A DNA stretch of 64,000 bases from Mesorhizobium sp. B2-3-12 (GTDB lineage: Bacteria > Pseudomonadota > Alphaproteobacteria > Rhizobiales > Rhizobiaceae): contig NZ_VFVR01000003.1 of NCBI RefSeq assembly GCF_006442205.1, forward strand, positions 62,001 through 126,000, written 5' to 3'. Made by a program: the position numbers and the translations under genes. The notes below the pieces were generated by a model. It searched no databases. It saw only the letters and a list, made by a program, of their open reading frames with translations, and was not told where the DNA came from. The first letter of the stretch is position 1, and every line of letters starts with the position of its first letter. Of the stretch, positions 9,308 to 18,426 are shown one piece after another.

Positions 9308-11509
9308 TCAGGCGCGCGGCACTGTCTCTATCGGGAAGATCATTACCGCGCCCTTCGGACCGCTCTTGTCGGCAAGCCGCATCACCGATCGGGTCGACGG
9401 CGCCATGCCGATATCGGCGAGCATGTCGGAGAAGCCGGCGGGGCCTATCCCGCGTGTCGCCGAGGCGACGCCATCCTGCTCCAGGAAGCTCAGGTCCTCC
9501 TTCTCGCTCTCCGGCGGTGCCTCGGTCAGCACCGCGATCATCCGTTCCATGCCGAAACTGACGTCGGAGAATTTCAGCAACCCCTGCTCGAGCGTTGCTT
9601 GCGGCGCCAGCCGCTCGGCTATGATGTGGGTGATCGAATAGTCGCTGCCGACATAGAGCACATTGATGTCGACCAGCTGGTCCGAACTGTTCTTGGCCAG
9701 CACATGCACCTGGTCGTCCGGTGAGACGCGTGGCACCACTGAAGCCTGCAAGGGTTCGAGGCCCTCCTTGTCGCGACGCTTGACCTGGAATTGCACGTCG
9801 ACGTCCTCGGGCTTGTAGTCGGAGGCCGCGGCCAGCCTGGAAAGCCCGGTGGCCCGGAAGATGGTGCGCAAATTCCTGGTCGTCGCATCGACGAGTTTCT
9901 GGCGGTCGTCGGCGTGGATGATGATCAGCGGCGGCTTGCTGCCATCCTTGAAGGTCACTTCGCCCGAGGCCGGCAGGAACCATAGAGCCGGCTTGTCGGT
10001 GGCGTTCTTGTCGGCGCCGGCAATGGCGTTCTCGCGCATCACCGCGAAGCGAAGCTCGGCGCTCTTGCCCGGATCGACCAGTTCGATGTTGAAGCCGGTC
10101 TCCTTGGCCGCGGCCAGTTCGTCGAGAACCGAATTGACGAGTGCTGTTTCCGCCTCCAATCCCTTGGTCGCGGCCGGCCGCGCGACGGCGAGCCTGTAGT
10201 CGACGGCGATCTCCGCCACCCGGGCATAGGCGTGGGCGGGGATATCGGCGACTTTCAGCGCCGGCTTCTTGTCGAATTCGACCGTCTTGACGCGGCTCTC
10301 CAGGTTCTTCGCCGATTGCACTTCGAGATAGCCGACCGCGTCGGACAGCGATGACAGCGCCGACGGCAGGATGGCGAGCTTGCTGCCGGGGGTGAGGCGA
10401 TGCAGCAGACCGGCGCCTATCGTCGCCTCGCCGTCCTTGACGACGATGGGCCACTGCATGATCGCATCCGTCTTGTCGGTGCCGAACACGCGCGCGTCGA
10501 GTTCGCCTTCGAACAACGGCGTCGGCCGGGTGCGGCTGTCGGCCGAATATTGCTGCAGCACGGCCTGGCCGAGCTGCCGGTAGGTGATGTCGGGGTTTTC
10601 GGCGAGCTTCGACAGGATGGTGAAGGTGAACAGGCCAAAGCGTGGCGCATCGGGCGTGCCCTTGGGCAGCGGCATCTCCGGCGTCGTCTCGACCGTCTGC
10701 GCGGCATAGAAGGCGACCAGCTTGCCCTTGCTGATCGGCTCGCCGCCGGTCGGCGTCAGGTTGAAGGCAGGCTTGCGCTGGCCGTTCTCGTCGAGGCCGC
10801 GCGATGCGCTCGCGACCGTGTCCTCATAGGCCTTGATGGCCGCCGCCCTGGCGTCCTCGTCGCCGCCGACCAGATCAGCGAACTCGACCTTGCGTTCGAA
10901 CTCGTCTTCGACATCGACCGCGCGGGTTGCCGTGCCGGAATGGCAGCAGTCGAACACGGCCCAGACGAAGGCGCCCTTGTTCCTGATGGCGTCGAGCGCG
11001 TCGCCGATCTCATTGTCGACGAGCGCGTTCGGCACACCGGCGTCCCTGTTGATCCACTTCTCGATGTCGACCGGCAGGAAAATCTCATCGAGGCCGTCGG
11101 TCTCGTCGCCCTTGACCCTCTCAGGCTGCTGGGCGCCGTGGCCGGACAGATGCAGGTAGACGAAGTCGTCGCGCTGAACCTTGGCCGCCAGGTCCGCCAG
11201 CCCGGCCTTGATCGCCGCATGGGTCGGCAGGTCCTTGGCGCCGGGCACGTCCTTGGCCAGCAGCGTGACGTTCTCCGGCGCGAAGCGCACCGGATCAGGC
11301 ACGTTCTTCAAGAGATATTCGTGCACCAGGCCGGCATCGTTCTTCGGCCCGATCAGCCAGTTTCGCTGCGGCAAAGCAGGATATTCGGTGCAGGCGACCA
11401 GCAGCGCATGGTAGGTGCGCGAAGCGGCCCGCGCGCGGAACGACACCGCACCGGCGGCCATCAGCGCGGACGTGCCGACAAGCAGCGTCCGCCGTGTCAA
11501 TTTGATCAT
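9308..11509 (-). CDS. Secreted caspase-like protease with DUF4384-like tail
   Basis: A 733-residue protein. The N-terminus has RRTLLVGTSALMAAGA, a signal sequence with a twin-arginine-like pair. The caspase domain spans about residues 30-290; the dyad is His124 in LSGHGAQ and Cys189 in FDCCHSG, the second cysteine being the one in the usual D-x-C-x-S-G position. The C-terminal third (about 570-700: VHVLAKNSSDQ, INVLYVGSDY) resembles DUF4384, often found behind bacterial caspases. The ATG at 11509 has a GGGGAAG ribosome site 3-4 nt upstream, whereas an upstream start at 11533 has none. It is the first gene of the five-gene minus-strand operon. Confidence 0.86.
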   Translation of the reverse strand: MIKLTRRTLLVGTSALMAAGAVSFRARAASRTYHALLVACTEYPALPQRNWLIGPKNDAGLVHEYLLKNVPDPVRFAPENVTLLAKDVPGAKDLPTHAAIKAGLADLAAKVQRDDFVYLHLSGHGAQQPERVKGDETDGLDEIFLPVDIEKWINRDAGVPNALVDNEIGDALDAIRNKGAFVWAVFDCCHSGTATRAVDVEDEFERKVEFADLVGGDEDARAAAIKAYEDTVASASRGLDENGQRKPAFNLTPTGGEPISKGKLVAFYAAQTVETTPEMPLPKGTPDAPRFGLFTFTILSKLAENPDITYRQLGQAVLQQYSADSRTRPTPLFEGELDARVFGTDKTDAIMQWPIVVKDGEATIGAGLLHRLTPGSKLAILPSALSSLSDAVGYLEVQSAKNLESRVKTVEFDKKPALKVADIPAHAYARVAEIAVDYRLAVARPAATKGLEAETALVNSVLDELAAAKETGFNIELVDPGKSAELRFAVMRENAIAGADKNATDKPALWFLPASGEVTFKDGSKPPLIIIHADDRQKLVDATTRNLRTIFRATGLSRLAAASDYKPEDVDVQFQVKRRDKEGLEPLQASVVPRVSPDDQVHVLAKNSSDQLVDINVLYVGSDYSITHIIAERLAPQATLEQGLLKFSDVSFGMERMIAVLTEAPPESEKEDLSFLEQDGVASATRGIGPAGFSDMLADIGMAPSTRSVMRLADKSGPKGAVMIFPIETVPRA

Positions 11510-11750
11510 GTTGCTTCCCCAAGCCCGAACCAATTTCCCAAGCGTGGCAAACTTCGCCGAAGATTTTGTCAGTATTTTGAATGCCGCTCCGCTATCAATC
11601 CCGCCACTGCCGTTACATCGGCACGTCGTCGATTGGTCCGGCTACAACAGAAGAGTAGCAAAGACCGCGGTTCGTCGCTATCTGATTGGGATCAGGCGGT
11701 TTGCACGTGCAGACAACCGCGCGTGACGCAGGACGAGTTGGAACAGGACC

Positions 11751-12155
11751 ATGGCGGCAAGGGATGTGCTGACGAAAAACCAGTTGTGCGTGCTCGAGAA
11801 GCTCGAGACCGCCAGCGGGCCGCTCAGCGCCTACACACTGCTCGACCAGCTTCGCGAGCGCGGTTTTCGTGCGCCATTGCAAGTCTATCGCGCTCTCGAC
11901 ACGCTGGTAAAATCCGGCTTCGTGCACCGGCTGGAAAGCATCAATTCCTTCGTCGCCTGCGCCGAGCCGCATGACCACAGCCATGCGATGACCGCGTTCG
12001 CGATTTGCGACACATGCGGGCAGGTGACCGAAATGTCCGACCACGACGTCGACCACCGGCTGAACGAATGGGTCAGTTCCACCGGCTTCGCCGCCAAGAA
12101 GGCGGTGATCGAGTTTCGGGGGACCTGTGCGAAGTGCCGGGCCGAGGCTGCCTAA
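11751..12155 (+). CDS. Fur-family transcriptional regulator (Zur-like)
   Basis: A 134-residue protein with the Fur-family winged helix (residues about 5-80, with LSAYTLLDQLRERG and VYRALDTLVKSGFVHR). The C-terminal metal-binding dimerisation domain contains HDHSH, CDTCG and CAKC, so both CxxC zinc pairs are present. The short N-terminus and C-terminal CxxC are closer to zinc-responsive Zur than to iron-responsive Fur or peroxide-responsive PerR; the metal is inference. No zinc uptake genes are adjacent. A 241-bp gap precedes it with no recognised operator. Its stop overlaps the convergent LysE gene by 4 bp. Confidence 0.85.
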   Translation: MAARDVLTKNQLCVLEKLETASGPLSAYTLLDQLRERGFRAPLQVYRALDTLVKSGFVHRLESINSFVACAEPHDHSHAMTAFAICDTCGQVTEMSDHDVDHRLNEWVSSTGFAAKKAVIEFRGTCAKCRAEAA

Positions 12156-12781
12156 CGCGCCGTTGACCAAGCAAACCAAAAGGCAACGAGCGCCAACAAG
12201 GTCGAAAGCAGCCGTCGGCTGATTTGTTCCAGCCGCGGATCGTTGAGGAATGGCTGCAGTGCTCCCGCCAGTACGACAATCACACCATGGATGGCGGTCG
12301 CAACAGCCACGTATGTGAGGGTTAGCAGGGCGGTCTGCGCAAGTACGGGTCGTTCCGGCTCGACGAAGGTCGGTAGCACGGCGACATAGAAGATCGCAGC
12401 CTTCGGATTCAGAAGATTGGTGACAAGCCCGCGTAAGAAATATTTCCCGCCCGGATCGCCATTGCTCGAAACCACATCGGTCCCAGTGGTCCAGCCCTCC
12501 CAGGCGAGATAAAGCAGGAACAGTATGCCTGCCCAGCGGAGACCCTCGTAAAGCAGGGATGAAGCCTGGATGAGTTCGGCAACGCCCAAAGCAGCGATGC
12601 CACCGATGAGCGCGAGGCCCACCGCGATGCCTGCCACGGTAGCGAAGCCGGCGCGGCGACCGTCGCTCGCCGAGACCAGCGCCAGGTAGGTCATGTTCGG
12701 GCCCGGCGTCAGTTCGATCAGCAGGGACGCTAGCGCGAATGACAGGAATGTGCTCGTTGATAGCGGCAGCATTGTGCCCAT
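12152..12781 (-). CDS. LysE/RhtB-family amino acid exporter
   Basis: A 209-residue inner-membrane protein with five to six hydrophobic segments. The family signature near the N-terminus (LTPGPNMTYL) and the segment NLLNPKAAIFYVAVLP are typical of LysE/RhtB exporters of amino acids or analogues; the substrate is unknown. The ATG at 12781 is preceded by GAGG at suitable spacing and lies 1 bp beyond the polA stop codon, so it is probably cotranscribed with polA. Confidence 0.85.
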   Translation of the reverse strand: MGTMLPLSTSTFLSFALASLLIELTPGPNMTYLALVSASDGRRAGFATVAGIAVGLALIGGIAALGVAELIQASSLLYEGLRWAGILFLLYLAWEGWTTGTDVVSSNGDPGGKYFLRGLVTNLLNPKAAIFYVAVLPTFVEPERPVLAQTALLTLTYVAVATAIHGVIVVLAGALQPFLNDPRLEQISRRLLSTLLALVAFWFAWSTAR

Positions 12782-12782
12782 A

Positions 12783-15740
12783 TCAATGCGCCTCGTCCCA
12801 GTTGTTGGCGGCGCGGGCGTCGACGTGCAGCGGGACCGACATCGAGACCGCCGGCATCGCCGCGTTTTCCATGACGTGGCGCACGACCGGGATTGTCGCC
12901 TCGACTTCGGCCTCGACCGTTTCGAAGATCAGCTCGTCATGCACCTGCAGGAGCATGCGGGCGGATAACCTGGCCTTGTCCAAGGCTTCCTCCATGCGGA
13001 TCATGGCGCGGCGGATGATGTCGGCGGCGGTGCCTTGCAGGCGGGCGTTGATCGAGGCGCGCTCGTTAAAGGCGCGTAGCGACGGGTTCGACGACCTGAT
13101 GTCGGGATAGTGGATGCGGCGGCCGAAGATCGTTTCGACAAAGCCGTGCTCGCGGGCATAGGCCTTGGTCTCCTCGATATAGTCGCGGATGCCCGGGAAG
13201 CGCTCGAAATATTTCTTGATATAAGCGCTCGCCTCTTCGCGCGGGATCGACAGCTGGTTGGCGAGGCCGAAAGCCGAGATGCCGTAGATGATGCCGAAAT
13301 TGATCGCCTTGGCGCGGCGGCGCACCTCCGAAGGCATGCCCTCGACGGGGACACCGAACATCTCGGACGCCGTGATGGCGTGGATGTCGGCTCCATCGGC
13401 AAAGGCCTGCCGCAATTGCGGAATTTCGGCGACATGGGCGAGCACGCGCAGTTCGATCTGGCTGTAGTCGGCCGAGACCAGCCGGTGGCTCTTGTCGGTG
13501 ATGAAGGCGGTCCTGATCTTGCGGCCTTCAGCCGTGCGCACCGGAATGTTCTGCAGGTTCGGGTCGGACGACGACAGCCGGCCCGTCGTCGTCGCGGCCA
13601 GCGCGTAGGAGGTGTGGACGCGCTTGGTGTCGGGATTGACGAAGCCGGGCAGCGCATCGGTGTAGGTCGATTTCAACTTGGTGAGCTGGCGCCAGTCGAC
13701 GATCTTGCGCGGCAATTCATGGCCTTCGGCGGCAAGGTCTTCGAGCAGCTGCGCCGAGGTCGACCACTGGCCGGTCTTGGTCTTCGAGCCGCCGGGCAGG
13801 CCCATGCGGCCGAACAATATGTCGCCGAGCTGCTTGGGTGAGCCGATGTTGATGCGCTCCCCGATGAGCTGGTAGATTTCCTCCTCGAGCCGGGCCGCAC
13901 CTTGCGCCAGTTCGCCCGACAGCCGCGACAGGATCTGCCGGTCGACCGAAATGCCGCGCTGTTCCATGCGCGCCAGCACCGGCACCAGCGGCCGCTCGAG
14001 CCGCTCATAGACCGAGACCAGGCCCTTGGCGGCCAGCCTTGGTTTCAGCACCAGCCAGAGCCGCAGCGTCACATCGGCGTCCTCGGCGGCGTGCGCGGTC
14101 GCCTTGTCGATGTCGACCTGGTCGAAGCCAACCGAGCTCTTGCCGGAACCGGTCACGGCCTTGAGCTGGAGCGGGCTGTGACCAAGCCACTTCTCGGCCA
14201 GTGCGTCCATGCCGTGGCCATGCGGGGTGCCGGCATCGAGCACGTAGGAGATCAGCATGGTGTCGTCGAACGGCGCGACATCGATGCCGTAGCGGCTCAT
14301 GATGACGATATCATATTTCAGGTTCTGCGCGATCTTGAGGACCGATCTGTCCTCCAACAGCGGCTTCAGCACCGCCAGCGCCTCGCGAAGCGAAATCTGG
14401 TTTTCGAGCGTGCCGCCGCCAAGCAGGTCACCATTGCCGCTCTTGTGGGCAAAGGGAATATAGGCGGCGCGGCCAGGCGCCGTGGCTATTGCCATGCCGA
14501 TCAATTCGGCCTGCATCGGATCTGTTGATGTCGCCCTGACGTCGAAGGAAGCTATACCGGCCTCCAACGCTTCAGCCACCCATGCTTTCAAGGTCGCGAT
14601 GTCTCGGATGCAATGGTAGGCCGACGTATCGATCTTGGCGGTGGCCGCGCCCTCCAGCCGCAATGCGGCCAGGAGGGAAGGGGTGTCACCTTGTTTCGGC
14701 GTCTCCGTCGTCTCGGTTTCAGCAGTCTGGCCAAGCCCGGAGCCCGCGCCGTTGCGGGCAACGGGTGGTGCTCCCGCGCCGACATCGGGGCCATGTGCAT
14801 TGTCGGCGCGTTCGACGGTTACCGCCACGGCCTGTACGTCGCCGGCCTCCGTGCCGGTCGCTTCCGCGACGCGGCGGGTCAGCGAGGTGAATTCCATGGT
14901 CTTGAGGAAGCCGATCAGCTTCGGCCCGTCGGGGGCATGCAGCACGAAATCGTCCAGCCCCTCGGCCACCGACACGTCGTTCTTCAGCGTCACCAACTGG
15001 CGCGAGATGCGCGCCTTGTCGGCGTTGGCGATGATCGATTCACGCCTTTTCTCCTGCTTGATCTCGCCGGCGCGGGCGAGCAATCCGTCGAGGTCGCCGA
15101 ACTGCTCGAGCAGTTGCGCCGCGGTCTTTGGGCCAATGCCGGGCACACCAGGCACATTGTCGACGGAATCGCCGGTCAGCGCCTGCAGGTCGATCATCTT
15201 TTCCGGCGGCACGCCCCATTTCTCGATGACTTCGGGAATGCCGATCTGACGGTCCTTCATCGGGTCGTACATGCCGACCGTGTCGCCAACCAACTGCATC
15301 AGATCCTTGTCGGAGGAGATGATGGTGGTGTCGCCGCCGGCCTCGCAGGCCAGGCGGCAATAGGTGGCTATGAGATCGTCGGCCTCGAAGCCCTCCATCT
15401 CGACGCAAGGCAGGTTGAATGCCCTGGTTGCCTGTCGGATCAGGCCGAACTGCGGGATCAGATCCTCGGGTGGCGCCGAACGGTTGGCCTTGTATTCGGG
15501 ATAGAGATCGTTGCGGAAGGTTTTCGAGGAATAGTCGAAGATGACGGCGAAATGCGTCGGCACGATCCCCACATCGGTGTTGCGGGCATCCTGCATCAGC
15601 TTCCACAGCATGTTGCAGAAGCCCGAAACGGCACCGACCGGCAGGCCGTCCGACTTGCGGGTCAGAGGCGGCAATGCGTGGTAGGCACGGAAGATGTAGC
15701 CGGAGCCGTCAATGAGGAAGAGATGATCGCCTTTTTTCAT
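12783..15740 (-). CDS. polA: DNA polymerase I
   Basis: A 985-residue polymerase. The 5'-3' exonuclease domain (1-300) starts with GDHLFLIDGSGYIFRAYHALPP. The 3'-5' exonuclease-like domain lies at about 370-580 and the polymerase domain at about 600-985, with motif A (DYSQIELR), motif B (RRRAKAINFGIIYG) and motif C (QVHDEL) intact. It fills gaps and removes primers in replication and repair. In the exonuclease domain, Arg402 stands where E. coli has Glu357 (FDVRATS against FDTET), and His550 stands where it has Tyr497, so proofreading may be weak or lost. The ATG at 15740 matches the family N-terminus; an upstream frame to 15788 does not. Confidence 0.96.
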   Translation of the reverse strand: MKKGDHLFLIDGSGYIFRAYHALPPLTRKSDGLPVGAVSGFCNMLWKLMQDARNTDVGIVPTHFAVIFDYSSKTFRNDLYPEYKANRSAPPEDLIPQFGLIRQATRAFNLPCVEMEGFEADDLIATYCRLACEAGGDTTIISSDKDLMQLVGDTVGMYDPMKDRQIGIPEVIEKWGVPPEKMIDLQALTGDSVDNVPGVPGIGPKTAAQLLEQFGDLDGLLARAGEIKQEKRRESIIANADKARISRQLVTLKNDVSVAEGLDDFVLHAPDGPKLIGFLKTMEFTSLTRRVAEATGTEAGDVQAVAVTVERADNAHGPDVGAGAPPVARNGAGSGLGQTAETETTETPKQGDTPSLLAALRLEGAATAKIDTSAYHCIRDIATLKAWVAEALEAGIASFDVRATSTDPMQAELIGMAIATAPGRAAYIPFAHKSGNGDLLGGGTLENQISLREALAVLKPLLEDRSVLKIAQNLKYDIVIMSRYGIDVAPFDDTMLISYVLDAGTPHGHGMDALAEKWLGHSPLQLKAVTGSGKSSVGFDQVDIDKATAHAAEDADVTLRLWLVLKPRLAAKGLVSVYERLERPLVPVLARMEQRGISVDRQILSRLSGELAQGAARLEEEIYQLIGERINIGSPKQLGDILFGRMGLPGGSKTKTGQWSTSAQLLEDLAAEGHELPRKIVDWRQLTKLKSTYTDALPGFVNPDTKRVHTSYALAATTTGRLSSSDPNLQNIPVRTAEGRKIRTAFITDKSHRLVSADYSQIELRVLAHVAEIPQLRQAFADGADIHAITASEMFGVPVEGMPSEVRRRAKAINFGIIYGISAFGLANQLSIPREEASAYIKKYFERFPGIRDYIEETKAYAREHGFVETIFGRRIHYPDIRSSNPSLRAFNERASINARLQGTAADIIRRAMIRMEEALDKARLSARMLLQVHDELIFETVEAEVEATIPVVRHVMENAAMPAVSMSVPLHVDARAANNWDEAH

Positions 15741-15849
15741 GCCGGCAGGGATAGCGCGGCACGATGGCTTGGTCCATGCCAAAGACATCGCGCGATATAG
15801 GTTCCGTCAACACCCTGACAGATCGGGTTCCGCAGGCCTGCTCACGGTC

Positions 15850-15869
15850 ACGTTACAAAAGTGTAACGT
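15850..15869. promoter_or_regulatory. 20-bp perfect dyad between polA and the small RNA
   Basis: ACGTTACAAAAGTGTAACGT has 8-bp perfectly complementary arms around a 4-nt centre. It lies 110 bp upstream of the polA start codon and about 115 bp upstream of the small RNA, a suitable place for a regulator site. The binding protein is unknown. The rest of 15741-15964 shows no other clear element. Confidence 0.45.
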
Positions 15870-15964
15870 TGACGCCCTTGAATCGCCACGTTCAGAGACC
15901 CAAATACACGTCATCGGCAGTTTTCGCCGAGTCCGGAGCAAGGCCCGTCCCCCGCCTATCCCGG

Positions 15965-16060
15965 ACAACTGCGGCAGCCTATCCCCCCTCTCCGGGCTGC
16001 CGCATCGTTTCGAGTAAAACGCCGCCGTGGTCCCCCCTCCACCACGGCGGCATTTTTTTG
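15965..16060 (+). ncRNA. Small RNA, MmgR/suhB-like, two C-rich hairpins
   Basis: Two perfect stems stand in tandem. The first has 10 bp (15970-15979 with 15995-16004) and loop TATCCCCCCTCTCCG; the second has 11 bp (16021-16031 with 16041-16051) and loop CCCCCCTCC. They are joined by TCGTTTCGAGTAAAAC, and the second is followed by seven T residues, so it is a terminator. No coding frame ends in front of it on this strand. The C/U-rich loops resemble anti-Shine-Dalgarno loops of alphaproteobacterial trans-acting RNAs. The layout and the polA-adjacent place recall the S. meliloti MmgR (alpha-r8, Rfam suhB) family, from memory. The 5' end is approximate. Confidence 0.72.
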
Positions 16061-16158
16061 CCCGATTGCGCCATGCGGGCCGTGGTCCAATCGTCCCGGG
16101 CTTTTCGTTTCGCCGCTCTGCCTTTACGGTTCCGGCACTGAATCGAAAGGCTCGCCAA

Positions 16159-17544
16159 ATGTCCGCAATCTCCCCCGTCCTCGATCGTCTCGACCAAAAT
16201 CTCGACCAGAGCCTGGAGCGGCTCTTCGGACTGCTCAAGATCAAGTCGATCTCCACCGATCCGGCCTATGCCGCCGACTGCCGCAAGGCGGCGGAATGGC
16301 TGGTGGCGGAGCTCAGGCTCATCGGCTTCGAGGCCAGCGTGCGCGACACGCCAGGCCACCCGATGGTGGTTGCGCATCATGACGGACCGGCGGGCGCGCC
16401 GCATGTGCTGTTCTACGGCCATTACGACGTTCAGCCGGTCGACCCGATCGAATTGTGGGAAAACGACCCCTTCGCACCCGCGCTCAAGGACGTCGCACCC
16501 GGTCACAAGGTGATCACCGGGCGCGGCTCGGCCGACGACAAGGGCCAGCTGATGACCTTCGTCGAAGCCTGCCGCGCGTGGAAACAGGTGCATGGCAGTC
16601 TGCCATGCCGCATCACCATCCTGTTCGAAGGCGAGGAAGAATCCGGCTCGCCTTCGCTGAAGCCGTTCCTCGAGGCCAATGCCGAGGAGCTCAAGGCCGA
16701 TTTCGCGCTGGTCTGCGATACCAGCATGTGGGACCGCGACACGCCGTCGATCTGCGTCGGGCTGCGCGGGCTGGTCGGCGAGGAGATCACGGTCAAGGCC
16801 GCCGATCGCGACCTGCATTCCGGCCTCTATGGTGGTGCCGCCGCCAATCCGATCCGCATCCTGGCCAAGGTTTTGGCCGACATCCACGACAAGGACGGCC
16901 ATGTCACCATCCCGGGCTTCTATGACGGCGTCGAGGAAACGCCGACGCAGGTTCTGAAATCGTGGGAGACGCTGGGTGAGACGGCCGAGACCTTCCTCGG
17001 ACCTGTCGGCCTGTCGATCCCATCGGGCGAAAAAGGCCGCTCGGTGCTGGAACTGACCTGGGCGCGGCCGACCGCTGAGTTCAACGGGATCATCGGCGGC
17101 TATACAGGCAAGGGGTTCAAGACCGTCATCGCGGCGGAGGCGTCGGCCAAGGTTTCGTTCCGCCTCGTTCACAAGCAGGATCCGAAGAAGATCCGCACGG
17201 CCTTCCGCAAATTCGTCGAGGAGCGCATTCCGGCCGATTGTTCGGTCGAATTCCACGCCCACGGCGGCTCGCCGGCAATCCAGCTGTCCTACGACTCGCC
17301 CTTCCTGGCCAAGGCCAAGACCGCACTTTCCGACGAATGGCCAAAGCCCGCTGTGACGACCGGCAGCGGCGGCTCCATTCCAGTGGTGGGCGACTTCCAG
17401 ACCTATCTCGGCATGGAATCCCTGTTGGTCGGCTTCGGCCTCGACGACGACCGCATCCACTCGCCCAACGAAAAATACGAACTCAGCTCCTTCCACAAGG
17501 GCCAGCGCTCCTGGGCGCGCATTCTGGATGCGCTGACGCGCTGA
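16159..17544 (+). CDS. M20-family dipeptidase
   Basis: A 461-residue metallopeptidase of the M20 (ArgE/DapE/CNDP-like) family, expected to hydrolyse dipeptides in the cytoplasm using two zinc ions. Visible metal and catalytic motifs are FYGHYDVQP (His and Asp), SADDKGQ (bridging Asp) and FEGEEESGSP (general base and ligand). LHSGLYGGAAANP belongs to the dimerisation lid. GAAAGG precedes the ATG at 16159. The small RNA terminator just upstream isolates it transcriptionally. Confidence 0.92.
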   Translation: MSAISPVLDRLDQNLDQSLERLFGLLKIKSISTDPAYAADCRKAAEWLVAELRLIGFEASVRDTPGHPMVVAHHDGPAGAPHVLFYGHYDVQPVDPIELWENDPFAPALKDVAPGHKVITGRGSADDKGQLMTFVEACRAWKQVHGSLPCRITILFEGEEESGSPSLKPFLEANAEELKADFALVCDTSMWDRDTPSICVGLRGLVGEEITVKAADRDLHSGLYGGAAANPIRILAKVLADIHDKDGHVTIPGFYDGVEETPTQVLKSWETLGETAETFLGPVGLSIPSGEKGRSVLELTWARPTAEFNGIIGGYTGKGFKTVIAAEASAKVSFRLVHKQDPKKIRTAFRKFVEERIPADCSVEFHAHGGSPAIQLSYDSPFLAKAKTALSDEWPKPAVTTGSGGSIPVVGDFQTYLGMESLLVGFGLDDDRIHSPNEKYELSSFHKGQRSWARILDALTR

Positions 17545-17667
17545 AACGGCGGGAAATAACGTTTCCTGTTGATTTTTCATCGGATCGCGGCGAGGACGGG
17601 CCACGAGACAAAAGTGTCGGCATCCCTTGCGTGGCAAGGGATGCCAGAGGCTCGACCGGAGAAGACA

Positions 17668-18288
17668 ATGGCCGACATCCGTTTCCATAAGAACGATCTG
17701 CCCGACCTTTCACTTTACAATGTCGGGGCGGTGGCCATCGACACGGAAACGCTGGGCCTCAACCCGCATCGCGACCGGCTCTGCGTCGTACAGATCTCGC
17801 CTGGCGACGGCAGCGCCGATGTCATCCAGATCGCGCCGGGCCAGAAAAAGGCGCCGAACCTCGTCAGCCTGTTGAGAAACCGCGCCATCACCAAACTGTT
17901 CCACTACGGACGCTTCGATATCGCGGTGCTCTACAATGCGTTTGGCGTCATGGCCGAGCCGGTGTTCTGCACCAAGATCGCTTCGCGGCTGACGCGCACC
18001 TACACCGACCGGCACGGGCTGAAGGACATATGTTTCGAGCTTCTCGGCGTCGGCCTGTCCAAGGCGCAGCAATCGTCCGATTGGGCGGCCGAAACCTTGT
18101 CGCCCGAACAGCTCGAATACGCCGCCTCCGATGTGCTCTATCTGCATCGGTTGCGCGATGCGCTGGCCGGGCGGCTGGCGCGCGAGGGACGCACCAAGGA
18201 GGCGGACGCCTGTTTCCGCTTCCTGCCGACGCGGTCCAAGCTTGACCTGATGGGCTGGGCCGAAGAGGATATCTTCGCCCACAGCTGA
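17668..18288 (+). CDS. rnd: Ribonuclease D-type 3'-5' exonuclease, short form
   Basis: A 206-residue DEDD exonuclease domain: IDTETLGL (DxE), HYGRFDIAVL (D) and YAASDVLYL (YxxxD) are all present. It lacks the C-terminal HRDC domains of E. coli RNase D, so it is the short alphaproteobacterial form. Expected role is trimming of stable RNA 3' ends. GGAGAAG lies 4-10 nt before the ATG at 17668, supporting this start over an upstream frame beginning at 17569. Confidence 0.9.
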   Translation: MADIRFHKNDLPDLSLYNVGAVAIDTETLGLNPHRDRLCVVQISPGDGSADVIQIAPGQKKAPNLVSLLRNRAITKLFHYGRFDIAVLYNAFGVMAEPVFCTKIASRLTRTYTDRHGLKDICFELLGVGLSKAQQSSDWAAETLSPEQLEYAASDVLYLHRLRDALAGRLAREGRTKEADACFRFLPTRSKLDLMGWAEEDIFAHS

Positions 18289-18426
18289 CGTCCTGGCGAC
18301 GACCTGCGTCTCGCCGCCGGTTTGGAACCAGGTGCCAGCCGTCGCGTTTTGTCGGCTCGAACGACTTGGTTTGCGCAGTTCCGGACGAAAACCGCTACAC
18401 ACTGGAATTGCTCGGAGGGGGATGAC

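Noticed and set aside
11687..11702. GATTGGGATCAGGC in the Fur upstream region matching an arm of the 3148-3313 palindrome
   Set aside because: Only 14 bases are shared and neither the partner arm nor the core is present; matches of that length are expected by chance.
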